From Pseudomonadota bacterium (GTDB lineage: Bacteria; Pseudomonadota; Alphaproteobacteria; Sphingomonadales; Sphingomonadaceae), in contig JAEWIL010000086.1 in NCBI GenBank assembly GCA_023387085.1, positions 1 through 21,712 on the forward strand: a stretch of DNA of 21,712 bases, in the 5' to 3' direction. Positions within the stretch are counted from its first letter, which is position 1, and each line of letters opens with the position of its first letter. Below are positions 1 through 7,042 of the stretch, piece after piece. The translations under genes and the position numbers were made by a program. Below the pieces are notes generated by a model. The model had not been told where the DNA came from. It searched no databases and saw nothing but the letters and a program-made list of their open reading frames with translations.

Positions 1-6
1 GGGCAT

Positions 7-91
7 GGTCCTCCCGAAAACCAGAGGTCCCTGCCATTCCGGCGTAGGTCCTTCCGATGAAAAGAGCATTAACTCATCGGCATCTTGGACC
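7..91. repeat. Spaced GGTCC boxes upstream of tetR gene
   Basis: GGTCC occurs at 7-11, 26-30 and 47-51, and its complement GGACC at 87-91, so starts are 19, 21 and 40 bases apart, close to whole double turns of the helix. In the same stretch a perfect 7-base inverted repeat (CCGATGA at 54-60, TCATCGG at 74-80) flanks a 13-base loop. This may be a regulatory region for the TetR-family gene at 137, but five-base words are common in GC-rich DNA and the pattern could be chance. Confidence 0.25.
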
Positions 92-136
92 GACGCCCCT
101 GTTCCCTCCAGCCGAATTCGCCTATTCTGTGACGCG

Positions 137-754
137 ATGACCCGAAAACGCGGTACGATCCGGACCAACGCCCCCGAAGCGATGCGCGCGCGCATCCTCG
201 ACGCCGCCGCCGATTTGTTTCAGGCACACGGCTATCATGATACATCGGTGCAGGATGTGAAGCGGCTCGCCGGTGTGTCGAGCGGGGCATTCCACCATCA
301 TTTCGAATCGAAGAAAGCGCTCGGTCTCGCTGTGGTGCACGAGCGGGTCGCGGGCGCGCTCCGCGCCGCCTGGATCGATCCACTGACCAAGGCGCCGACC
401 ATCGCCCAGGGGGTGCACACGGCGATGGCCGCAATCGGCGGCGGGCTACGCGAGCAGGGTTTCGTGCGCGGCTGCCCGGTCAACAATCTCGCGATCGAAC
501 TCGCTTTTTCCGATTCGGATTTCCGCGAGGCGCTGCAAGGCATTTTCGCCGAATGGCGGGACAGCATCGCACAGCAGATCTCCGCCGGCCCGATGCCGCA
601 GGCGTTCGAGGGCCTGGCCCCCGCCGAACTCGCGAGCTTCATCATCGCCGCTTACTCGGGCGCGATGACGATGGCGAAGGCCGAACAATCGTCCGATCCG
701 CTCGATTCGGCGGTCGTGGTCCTGAACCACCTGTTGGCTCCGCCCCGCGTGTAG
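137..754 (+). CDS. TetR/AcrR-family transcriptional regulator
   Basis: A 205-residue one-component repressor of TetR type. The N-terminal helix-turn-helix spans about residues 16-62, with the family pattern ILDAAADLFQAHGYHDTSV followed by the recognition helix and the FHHHFESKKAL segment. The all-helical C-terminal ligand/dimer domain contains GCPVNNLAIELA, which resembles the TetR_C_13 type of domain. The frame is open further upstream to base 5, but family homology begins just after ATG 137. No Shine-Dalgarno sequence precedes it. A TATTCT at 123-128 is placed so that transcription could start at or next to the ATG, so the mRNA may be leaderless (inference). The gene converges on the GST operon, whose promoter carries a dyad that could be its operator. 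The ligand is unknown. Confidence 0.9.
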   Translation: MTRKRGTIRTNAPEAMRARILDAAADLFQAHGYHDTSVQDVKRLAGVSSGAFHHHFESKKALGLAVVHERVAGALRAAWIDPLTKAPTIAQGVHTAMAAIGGGLREQGFVRGCPVNNLAIELAFSDSDFREALQGIFAEWRDSIAQQISAGPMPQAFEGLAPAELASFIIAAYSGAMTMAKAEQSSDPLDSAVVVLNHLLAPPRV

Positions 755-758
755 AGGT

Positions 759-826
759 TGATCGTCCCAAGGCGAACAAACTCGGTGCTACCTGACCCGC
801 AGATATCCGCCTTTCAGAGACGATCA
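759..826. other. Nested inverted repeat between convergent genes
   Basis: Between the convergent tetR and GST stop codons, TGATCGTC (759-766) pairs perfectly with GACGATCA (819-826). Inside it AAGGCG (769-774) pairs with CGCCTT (808-813). The result is an interrupted 14-pair stem with a 33-base loop that ends directly at the GST stop. There is no T-run on either side, so it is not a canonical intrinsic terminator. It may protect 3' ends or act as a weak two-way terminator. Confidence 0.4.
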
Positions 827-1456
827 TCACTTACATGACGTTGATGGTCCCATCACCGCCGACGGCGCCCGCCAGCCCGGCAGCGCCGCGATCCGCCCGA
901 GCCAGCCGTCGATAGCTGGATAATTGCCAAGATCGAGATCGGCGACGTCGCGATAGAGAAGATAGGCACTGCACGCGATGTCGGCGACCGACACGGCATC
1001 GCCGAGCAGGAAGGCGCGGTCCGCCAGCGCGCTTTCGAGCGTCGCGAGGTCGGTCAGCATCCGCTCGCGCAGCCATTCGACCACATCCGAAGCCGGCGGC
1101 GCATCGGACAGTCGGCTGAGTCGGTAGTTCGGCAGCGACAGGCCGATTCGGTTCGCTTCCCAGAACAGCCATTCGGTCGCCGCGTCGCGGTCTTCGCGCC
1201 ACCCCAGCGCGTCGTATGTGCGCGCCAGATGCAGCAGGATCGCGTTCGACTGGACGACCGCGCGCCCGTCGGCGACAAGCACCGGAACCTCGCCGAAGCG
1301 GCTCCACCGCGCCCAGTCCGGATCGCGCGCCGCTCGCGGCTGCGACAGATCGATCGCGCGATAATCATGCCGGATCCCGAGCAGCAGCAGCGCGAGCCGC
1401 GCCTTGTAGCTGTGCCCCGACAGTAGCGCGCCGAAAAGCAGCGGCCGGCTCCTCAT
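827..1456 (-). CDS. Glutathione S-transferase family protein
   Basis: A 209-residue cytosolic GST-fold protein, expected to conjugate or reduce substrates with glutathione. The thioredoxin-like N-terminal domain (about 1-80) has the candidate catalytic loop SGHS at 13-16, the cis-proline motif GEVPVL at 55-60 and the glutathione-binding segment QSNAILLHLA at 69-78. The helical C-terminal domain carries the conserved VADIA turn. Its ATG overlaps the stop of the upstream minus-strand gene by four bases (ATGA, 1453-1456). A weak GGAG lies 11 bases upstream, so translation is probably coupled to that gene. The upstream gene is interrupted by a TGA, so expression of this GST may be lowered. The substrate cannot be told from sequence. 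Confidence 0.9.
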   Translation of the reverse strand: MRSRPLLFGALLSGHSYKARLALLLLGIRHDYRAIDLSQPRAARDPDWARWSRFGEVPVLVADGRAVVQSNAILLHLARTYDALGWREDRDAATEWLFWEANRIGLSLPNYRLSRLSDAPPASDVVEWLRERMLTDLATLESALADRAFLLGDAVSVADIACSAYLLYRDVADLDLGNYPAIDGWLGRIAALPGWRAPSAVMGPSTSCK

Positions 1457-1920
1457 GCGCGGGTGAACTCCATCAGCCAGTTGACTTCCCACGTCGCGCC
1501 GCCGTCTGCCGAGAAGGCCTGTTCCCAACGCGCGGTCGTGCCGGTGATGTCCGACCAGATGAAGCGGATGTCGATCGGCCGGCCGTCATGCTCGTCTTTG
1601 CCGAAAAAGGTGCCTATGCCATCGACTAACCGTCCCTGCAGCGGCGGCGCGAGCCCCGGAAAGCGCGAATCGAGCCACCAGATCGATCAGACGCCGGTCG
1701 CGGGGTCGGTGCGCCGCACCGTCGCCGCGCTATAGGCGCCGTTCGGATCGTCCAGCCAATGATCGTCGACATTGCCGGCGCCGCCGATCAATTCCCAGCC
1801 GCGGCAAATGCCGCCGAACTCGAACCAGTCGCCGCATCCCGCCAGTCGGTCGCGCAGCTTTCGATGCCGCACCTGCCATTCGCCGGTCTGGAATGCGAAA
1901 TCATGCTTGCCGTCGTGCAT
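1453..1920 (-). pseudogene. DUF1579-like protein gene interrupted by in-frame TGA
   Basis: From ATG 1920, after a GGGGGAA ribosome binding site, one frame runs 155 sense or stop codons to a TGA at 1453-1455, broken only by a TGA at 1687-1689 (codon 78). Both sides read as one protein: DPATGV, then the stop, then SIWWLDSRFPG. In relatives as I remember them this junction carries tryptophan (W-x-IWWLD), so a TGG to TGA change is the simplest explanation. The first part (77 residues) contains GEWQVRHRKL and WELIGGAGNVDDHWLD. The second ends in an EQAFSADGGATWEVNW segment. The fold resembles small lipocalin-like DUF1579 proteins; no enzymatic role is known to me. No ATG, GTG or TTG follows the stop that would allow restart of the second half. 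It lies 12 bases after the NIPSNAP gene and overlaps GST by four. Sequencing error is the main alternative. Confidence 0.75.
1687..1689 (-). other. Premature in-frame TGA codon
   Basis: TGA at codon 78 of the DUF1579-like gene. The reading frame on both sides is open and the translated sequence continues without any shift, so this is a substitution and not an indel. A single G-to-A change from TGG would produce it. Confidence 0.8.
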
Positions 1921-1932
1921 CGTTTCCCCCTG

Positions 1933-2718
1933 TCAGCGCAGCGCCGAACGCGGCGTCGGGTCGAGCCGCAGAATTTGCGGCGGGCGCTCCTCGGCATCGT
2001 GGAGCGGCCCGGCGACATCGTCGCGCCAGGCCGCGCTCGACCGCGCCCGCGCAAGCGCGGCATCGATGGCCGCATGGCTGTCGCCGCGCACGATCCAGAC
2101 GAGCAGCTTGCGATCGTCGCGGATCGGCAGGCGCGGGAAATTATTGGGCTCGCCGAGCGGCGCATAGGCGGCGGCGACATCGACCCCGGCGGCGTCGAGC
2201 GCCGGCTTCATCTTGTCCGCAAAGAAAGCCGCAAAGCCCTCTTCGGGGGTCTTCCACAAATATTCGATCACGATCTGCACCGCGCCGCCCGCGGCATCAG
2301 CGTTACGCGCCACCGCAGGCGCGAAGCCGAGCCCCGGTGATGCGGGCTTCAGCAGCAGCACATTGTCATTATCGTCCAGCATCGGATTCGCGGCATCGCG
2401 GTTCGCCTGCCAGACCGGTCCGAAATAAAAGGCGTTCAGCCCCTTCTCGCGCGCCACCATGTCCGCGAATCCGCGAAGCCATGTGAAGCGATCAGGATCG
2501 TCGTGATCGCGAAACTGGCCGACGATCCGCATCGCGAGCGCTTCCTGGCTGTCGACGAACTTCGCGTCGAACAGCGCCGCGAAATCGTCGCGCACGCCCG
2601 GGACCAGTTTGTACTGGCGCAGCTCGATTACCTGCGCATCGGGCGCATCGGCGGCCCGCGCACTCCCCGTTCCCCCTACCGATAACGCCAGGAACAGCGC
2701 TCCCATCCAACTCATCAT
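1933..2718 (-). CDS. Secreted NIPSNAP-domain protein
   Basis: A 261-residue protein with an N-terminal signal peptide of about 22 residues (hydrophobic GALFLALSVGG, then SARA before ADAPD), so it is probably exported to the periplasm. The mature part starts with a NIPSNAP-type ferredoxin-like dimeric alpha/beta-barrel motif, VIELRQYKLVPGVRDDF at about residues 30-46. A second, degenerate copy covers about 145-235 (VQIVIEYLWKTPEEGFAAF). Family members are poorly characterised; some resemble small monooxygenase-like barrels. The start at 2718 has GAGG six bases upstream; a second ATG follows at 2715. It is the first gene of a three-gene minus-strand operon with the DUF1579-like gene and GST. 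The co-transcription suggests a role in handling an organic or toxic compound (inference). Confidence 0.85.
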   Translation of the reverse strand: MMSWMGALFLALSVGGTGSARAADAPDAQVIELRQYKLVPGVRDDFAALFDAKFVDSQEALAMRIVGQFRDHDDPDRFTWLRGFADMVAREKGLNAFYFGPVWQANRDAANPMLDDNDNVLLLKPASPGLGFAPAVARNADAAGGAVQIVIEYLWKTPEEGFAAFFADKMKPALDAAGVDVAAAYAPLGEPNNFPRLPIRDDRKLLVWIVRGDSHAAIDAALARARSSAAWRDDVAGPLHDAEERPPQILRLDPTPRSALR

Positions 2719-2735
2719 ATGTCACCTCGCCATCA

Positions 2736-2761
2736 CAATACAGACGGGTCGACCTGTTTTG
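2736..2761. promoter_or_regulatory. Operator-like dyad overlapping promoter
   Basis: CAATACAG (2736-2743) and CTGTTTTG (2754-2761) are inverted copies matching at 7 of 8 positions around a 10-base spacer. The dyad covers the -10, the spacer and the edge of the -35 of the minus-strand promoter, where a repressor would block RNA polymerase. The TetR-family protein encoded at 137-754, at the far end of the operon, is the obvious candidate; no matching dyad was seen before its own gene. Confidence 0.5.
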
Positions 2762-2765
2762 TCAA
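2737..2765 (-). promoter_or_regulatory. Sigma-70-type promoter of NIPSNAP-GST operon
   Basis: On the minus strand a perfect TTGACA (-35, bases 2760-2765) is separated by 17 bases from TGTATT (-10, bases 2737-2742). Predicted transcription starts about 12 bases before the ATG, leaving room for the GAGG ribosome binding site at 2725-2728. Confidence 0.65.
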
Positions 2766-2771
2766 GGTCGC

Positions 2772-2796
2772 GGAACGCTGCAAGCCCTCGCGCATT
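2772..2796 (+). promoter_or_regulatory. Possible EcfG-type general stress promoter of ku
   Basis: GGAAC (2772-2776), 16 bases, then CATT (2793-2796), 33 bases before the ku ATG. The alphaproteobacterial general-stress sigma factor EcfG recognises GGAAC-N16/17-CGTT, so the -35 is exact and the -10 differs at one base. The match is short and could be fortuitous. Confidence 0.35.
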
Positions 2797-2828
2797 AGAG
2801 ACTCGCGAAACACAAGCCGAGGTGAAGC

Positions 2829-3695
2829 ATGGCTGCACGCGCCTATTGGAAGGGACAGATCCGGCTCGCGCTGGTATCGATCCCGGTCGAAATCTATGCC
2901 GCGACGAAGTCGGGCGCGGCGATCAGCTTCCGCCAGATTCACGAACCGAGCGGCAAGCCGGTCAAATATGAGAAGATCGTCCCGGGCATCGGGCCGATCG
3001 ACACCGACGACATCGTCAAGGGCTATGAAATGTCCAAGGGCAATTATGTCCTGCTCGACGAGGAGGAGATCGAGGCGGTCAAGCTCGAGAGCAAGCGCAC
3101 CCTCGAACTGCTCCAGTTCGTCGACGCCGGCGACATCGACATCCTCTATTATGCCAAGCCTTATTATGTCGTCCCCGCCGACGAGCTTGCCGAAGAGGCC
3201 TATATCGTGCTCCGCGAGGCGCTGAAGCGTACGAAGAAGGTCGGGCTCGGCCAATTGTCGGTGCGCGGGCAGGAACAGCTTGTCGCGCTGCGCCCGTGCG
3301 GCCGCGGTCTCGTGCTGGAGGTGCTGCGCTATGCCGACGAGGTGAACAAGGCCGCCAATTATTTCCGCGACGTCGGCACCGGCAAGCCCGACGCCGACCT
3401 GCTCGACCTTGCCGAAACATTGATCGACAAGAAAAGCGGCAAGTTCGACGCCAGCGACTATCACAATCATTATGTCGACGCGATCAAGCGCGTCATCGCG
3501 AAGAAGGCGAAGGCAAAGGGCAAGCGCGTGCTCGAAGATGTCGACGAGCCCGGCCCCGCGCGCGGCAGCTCGAACGTCATTGACCTGATGGCGGCGCTGA
3601 AAGCCTCGGTCGACGGAAAGAAGAAGGCGCCCGCGAAGGAAACTTCCGCGAAGAAGGCGCCCGCGAAAAAGCCCGTGGCGAGAAAGCGGGCTTGA
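2829..3695 (+). CDS. ku: Ku protein, non-homologous end joining
   Basis: A 288-residue bacterial Ku. It forms a homodimeric ring that binds double-strand DNA ends and recruits LigD. The opening ARAYWKGQIRLALVSIPVEIY, then ISFRQIHEPSGKPVKYEKI, and the core KGYEMSKGNYVLLDEEEI are hallmarks of the family; the Ku beta-barrel core covers about residues 5-250. The tail from about 263 is lysine- and alanine-rich (KKAPAKETSAKKAPAKK), like the basic C-terminal extensions of other bacterial Ku proteins, which help bind DNA. GAGG lies eight bases before ATG 2829. The ligD start follows the stop by one base, so the two genes form a tight operon. An EcfG-like promoter may lie upstream. Confidence 0.97.
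   Translation: MAARAYWKGQIRLALVSIPVEIYAATKSGAAISFRQIHEPSGKPVKYEKIVPGIGPIDTDDIVKGYEMSKGNYVLLDEEEIEAVKLESKRTLELLQFVDAGDIDILYYAKPYYVVPADELAEEAYIVLREALKRTKKVGLGQLSVRGQEQLVALRPCGRGLVLEVLRYADEVNKAANYFRDVGTGKPDADLLDLAETLIDKKSGKFDASDYHNHYVDAIKRVIAKKAKAKGKRVLEDVDEPGPARGSSNVIDLMAALKASVDGKKKAPAKETSAKKAPAKKPVARKRA
3621..3667 (+). repeat. 17-base direct repeat in the ku tail
   Basis: Two identical 17-base copies, at 3621-3637 and 3651-3667, start 30 bases apart and each encode KKAPAK. They make up the basic tail of Ku and show it grew by in-frame duplication; slippage here would change tail length without breaking the frame. Confidence 0.6.
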
Positions 3696-3696
3696 C

Positions 3697-6201
3697 GTGG
3701 CGCGCGCCGACCCTCTCGCTCAATATAACGCCAAGCGCGATTTCAAGCTGACCCCCGAACCCGCGGGCAGGGTCGAAAAGGGGGCCGGCAATCGCTTCAT
3801 CGTGCAGAAGCACGACGCGACGCGCCTCCACTACGACTTCCGGCTCGAAGTCGACGGCGTCCTCAAAAGCTGGGCCGTTACCAAAGGCCCGAGCGCCGAC
3901 CCCGCCGACAAGCGCCTCGCGGTGCGCACCGAAGATCATCCGATGAGCTACGCCGATTTCGAGGGAAGCATCCCCAAGGGCGAATATGGCGGTGGCACCG
4001 TGATGCTGTGGGATCGCGGCACCTGGGCGCCGGTCGAGGGCAAGAGCGCGAAAGATATAGAGAAGGGCCACCTCCATTTTATCCTGGATGGCGAGCGGAT
4101 GAAGGGCGAATGGCTGCTCGTCCGCATGAAGCCGCGTCCCGGAGAGAAGCGCGAAAACTGGCTGCTTCGCAAGGTCGACGACGCCTATAGCGGCGGTAGC
4201 GACGATCTCGTCGGTCGCCAGCTCACGAGCGTCCTCACCGGCCGCACCATGGCCGAAATCGCGGGCGACGAAGGCGGCGAGCAATCGCTGAAGGGCGCGA
4301 AAGGCGCAGCCTTTGCGAACAAGATGGCCGCCGCAGCCGCGCACAACAAAAAGATCGCCAAGCCGGTGGCGAAGGGAAAACCGCCGAAATTCCGCCCGCT
4401 CCAGCTCGCAACGCTCGTCGACGCCGTGCCGGCGGGCAACGGCTGGTTCCACGAGATCAAATATGACGGCTACCGCGCCGAAATCGCGGCGTCGGGCGGC
4501 GACGTGCGCGTTTACACCCGCAACGGCCTCGACTGGACCGACAAGTTCGCCCCGCTCGTCCGCCACATCGCCGCGCTCGATCTGCCGCCCTGCCTGATCG
4601 ATGGCGAGATCGTCGCCTATGGCAAGGACGGCAACCCCGACTTCTCGTCGCTGCAGGCGGTGCTCAAGCGCGGACACGGCGCGCAGGACGAGGCGACCGC
4701 GCTGCATTTCTTCGCCTTCGACCTGCTCGAAGAAAGTGGCAAATCGCTCGTCAAGCTCGGCAATCTCGAACGCAAGGAACGCCTCGAGGCGCTGCTCCGC
4801 GACGCCCAGCCTCCGGTCGCGGTCGCCGATCATGTCATCGGCGCGGGCGAAAAGCTCTACGCCGCGATGTGCGCCGCCGGGCAGGAAGGCATCATCGCGA
4901 AGCGTGCCGACGCACCGTACCTCGGGCGCCGCACCAAAAGCTGGGTAAAGGTCAAATGCACGCGCCGGCAGGAATTCGTCATCGTCGGCTGGAAGCCCTC
5001 CTCGACCACGCAGCGTCCCTTTTCGTCGCTGCTCCTCGCGCAGCATGAGGGCGGCGCCCTTGTGTACAAGGGCAATGTCGGCACCGGGTTCAACGCCGGC
5101 AGTCTCGACGATCTGGCAAAGCGCTTCGCGAAGCTCGAACGCAAGACCGCGCCGCTGGAGGTCGACAAGGTCGCCGCGCGCAAGGTTCGCTGGCTGAAAC
5201 CCGAACTCGTCGCCGAAATCGCCTTCGCCGAATTTACCGCGAGCGGCTCGGTCCGCCACGCGAGTTTCCTCGGCCTGCGCGGCGACAAGGAGGCAAGGGA
5301 CGTGACCCCCGAAGTGAAGCAGCCCGCCCCCGAAGCGGCCAGCGACGTCAAGATCAGCAGCCGCGACCGCGTGATCTTTCCCGAGGCGAAAGCGACCAAG
5401 GGCGACCTCGCCGACTATTATGCCGCGATCGCCCCCATCATGCTGCCGCACGCCGCGCGCCGCCCGATCAGCCTCGTCCGCTGTCCGCAGGGGCGCGGCA
5501 AGAAATGCTTTTTCCAGAAGCATGACAGCGGCTCGTTCGGCGACCATGTCTTCCACGTCCCGATCCGCGAAAAGGACGGCGCCCATGAAGACTATATCTA
5601 TGTCGAGGATTCCGACGGTCTGCTCGCCTGCGTCCAGATGGGGACGATCGAATTCCACGGCTGGGGCAGCCATGTGGACGACGTCGAGGCGCCCGACCGC
5701 ATGGTGTTCGACCTCGACCCCGACGAGGGCCTCGCCTTCGCCGATGTAAAGAAGGCCGCGGCCGACATCCGCCGCCAGCTCGCCGACATCGGGCTCGTCG
5801 GCTTCGCGATGCTCTCGGGCGGCAAGGGCGTCCACATCGTCGTCCCGCTCGATCCCGGCCACAGCTGGGACGCGCACAAGGATTTCTCGAAACGCTTTGC
5901 CGAGGCGCTGAGCATGGCCGAACCCGACCGCTATGTCGCGACGATGAGCAAGGCGAAGCGCAGGGGCAAGATCTTCATCGATTACCTTCGCAACCAGCGC
6001 GGCAGCACCGCGGTGATGCCCTATTCGGCGCGCGCGCGCGAACAGGCGCCAGTCGCCGTGCCGGTCGGCTGGGACGAGCTCGCCGACATCGAAAAGGCCG
6101 GCGCGTGGACGATCAAGGACGCGAAAGACTTGCTCGAGCGCGCGGCGAGCCCCGAACTCAAGGGCTGGGGCTTCGCGTCGCAGACGCTGCCCAATTTCTA
6201 G
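3697..6201 (+). CDS. ligD: Multifunctional DNA ligase D (LigD)
   Basis: An 834-residue ATP-dependent ligase that works with Ku to process and seal double-strand breaks. Domains in order: 3'-phosphoesterase at about 34-150 (HDATRLHYDFRLE at 39-51, KGPS at 63-66), ligase at about 230-530 and primase/polymerase at about 550-830. The ligase nucleotidyl lysine is K255 in EIKYDGYR, with motif IV EGIIAKR at 397-403 and motif V WVKVK at 416-420, followed by an OB-fold. The polymerase has the metal-binding pair D672 and D674 (FDLDP) and a third acidic residue D762 (FIDYLRN). All three activities therefore look intact. This order is the Pseudomonas/alphaproteobacterial type; mycobacterial LigD starts with the polymerase. 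The start is GTG 3697, one base after the ku stop, with no strong binding site of its own, which suggests coupling to ku. Confidence 0.97.
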   Translation: MARADPLAQYNAKRDFKLTPEPAGRVEKGAGNRFIVQKHDATRLHYDFRLEVDGVLKSWAVTKGPSADPADKRLAVRTEDHPMSYADFEGSIPKGEYGGGTVMLWDRGTWAPVEGKSAKDIEKGHLHFILDGERMKGEWLLVRMKPRPGEKRENWLLRKVDDAYSGGSDDLVGRQLTSVLTGRTMAEIAGDEGGEQSLKGAKGAAFANKMAAAAAHNKKIAKPVAKGKPPKFRPLQLATLVDAVPAGNGWFHEIKYDGYRAEIAASGGDVRVYTRNGLDWTDKFAPLVRHIAALDLPPCLIDGEIVAYGKDGNPDFSSLQAVLKRGHGAQDEATALHFFAFDLLEESGKSLVKLGNLERKERLEALLRDAQPPVAVADHVIGAGEKLYAAMCAAGQEGIIAKRADAPYLGRRTKSWVKVKCTRRQEFVIVGWKPSSTTQRPFSSLLLAQHEGGALVYKGNVGTGFNAGSLDDLAKRFAKLERKTAPLEVDKVAARKVRWLKPELVAEIAFAEFTASGSVRHASFLGLRGDKEARDVTPEVKQPAPEAASDVKISSRDRVIFPEAKATKGDLADYYAAIAPIMLPHAARRPISLVRCPQGRGKKCFFQKHDSGSFGDHVFHVPIREKDGAHEDYIYVEDSDGLLACVQMGTIEFHGWGSHVDDVEAPDRMVFDLDPDEGLAFADVKKAAADIRRQLADIGLVGFAMLSGGKGVHIVVPLDPGHSWDAHKDFSKRFAEALSMAEPDRYVATMSKAKRRGKIFIDYLRNQRGSTAVMPYSARAREQAPVAVPVGWDELADIEKAGAWTIKDAKDLLERAASPELKGWGFASQTLPNF

Positions 6202-6893
6202 TGCGCCGGGCGGGTCTTGGCGAAAGGGCTGAGCCCCAACCAGGACTCGATGCTATTCGCTAGATCGTCCGCTCCCGTCAGAATCAGCCGCCGCTCGTCG
6301 ATCGCATTGGCGAGCCGGTCGTAGCCCATCCAGATCGCGGTCATGGTCTTGAGATCGGTTGCGACATAAAGATCGACGTCGAAGCCCGGATCGACGGAGC
6401 ACAGCTCGGTTTCCTGACCGGGCTCGACGACCAGCCACCACGAGCGCCTGTCCGCCGGCAATTCACCGTAGCGAAACTGGACGATCGCCTTGCGATCGGG
6501 CATCGGATCGATGACGAGACCGCGGCGCATGTCCCACATCAGCAGCTGCACATCGAGCCGTTCGAGCGAGAGGTCGCCGTCGATCCAGCGCTTGCCCCAG
6601 ACGCCGAACGCCTCGACCACCGGCGCAAGTTCCTGTCCCGCGCGCGTCAGCCGGTAGCAAAAAACACCCGATTCCCTTGCCACCGGCGTGCGGTGGACGA
6701 TGCCCGCCGCCTCAAGATCCTTCAGCCGCTGTGACAGCAACGCTGGCGACATGCGCGGGACGCCGCGGCGCAAGTCGTTAAAACGCGTCGATCCGGCCGC
6801 CAACTCGCGGACGAGGACAATCGTCCAACGCGTACACAATATCTCTGCCGCCATCGCCACCGGGCAGAATTGACCATAGCTGGCATTCGCCAT
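6198..6893 (-). CDS. HxlR-family regulator with C-terminal SCP2-like extension
   Basis: A 231-residue regulator, about twice the length of a plain HxlR protein. The N-terminal winged helix (about 8-105) shows the family signature FCPVAMAAEILCTRWTIVLV, then RFNDLRRGVPRMSPALLSQRL and the wing GVFCYRLTRAG. Cysteines at 10, 20 and 79 could sense oxidants or electrophiles; the first is at the position conserved in HxlR proteins. Residues 110-231 form a second domain resembling sterol-carrier-protein-2 folds, possibly binding a hydrophobic ligand or acyl group (inference). GAGGAG lies six bases before ATG 6893; an ATG at 6896 directly precedes it but is too close to that site. It diverges from an acyl-CoA dehydrogenase gene across a twin-palindrome operator, and its stop shares CTAG with the ligD stop. 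Confidence 0.88.
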   Translation of the reverse strand: MANASYGQFCPVAMAAEILCTRWTIVLVRELAAGSTRFNDLRRGVPRMSPALLSQRLKDLEAAGIVHRTPVARESGVFCYRLTRAGQELAPVVEAFGVWGKRWIDGDLSLERLDVQLLMWDMRRGLVIDPMPDRKAIVQFRYGELPADRRSWWLVVEPGQETELCSVDPGFDVDLYVATDLKTMTAIWMGYDRLANAIDERRLILTGADDLANSIESWLGLSPFAKTRPAH

Positions 6894-6943
6894 CATATAC
6901 TCCTCTTGCCGCCCGTATATCGCAGGAGTCAGGAAAGACGCGA

Positions 6944-6980
6944 GTTCAGTTTCTGAATCGGGTCGATTCAGTTCCTGAAC
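6944..6980. promoter_or_regulatory. Twin palindromic operator between divergent genes
   Basis: Two perfect 5-3-5 palindromes, TTCAG-TTT-CTGAA (6945-6957) and TTCAG-TTC-CTGAA (6967-6979), have centres 22 bases apart, two helical turns. Flanking bases make the pair roughly mirror-symmetric (GTTCAG outermost left, CTGAAC outermost right). The site lies about 50 bases before the HxlR start and 60 before the dehydrogenase start, so one regulator could control both promoters. The adjacent HxlR protein is the natural candidate. Confidence 0.7.
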
Positions 6981-7042
6981 TATCGCCGGCATCGCCGCGC
7001 CGTCATGGCCATCGCCAGCAATGGAATGCTTAGGAGATGAAC

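Noticed and set aside
1463..2486. Several plus-strand open frames over the NIPSNAP/DUF1579-like region
   Set aside because: They are shadows: the minus strand carries the signal peptide, NIPSNAP motif and WWLD motif with proper ribosome binding sites.
3577..5877. 766-codon open frame on the minus strand opposite ligD
   Set aside because: The plus strand encodes all LigD motifs in full. The antisense frame lacks any family motif and is the usual by-product of GC-rich codon bias.
3697..6201. LigD domain order as a novelty
   Set aside because: Phosphoesterase-ligase-polymerase order is the normal arrangement in Pseudomonas and many alphaproteobacteria; only the mycobacterial order differs.
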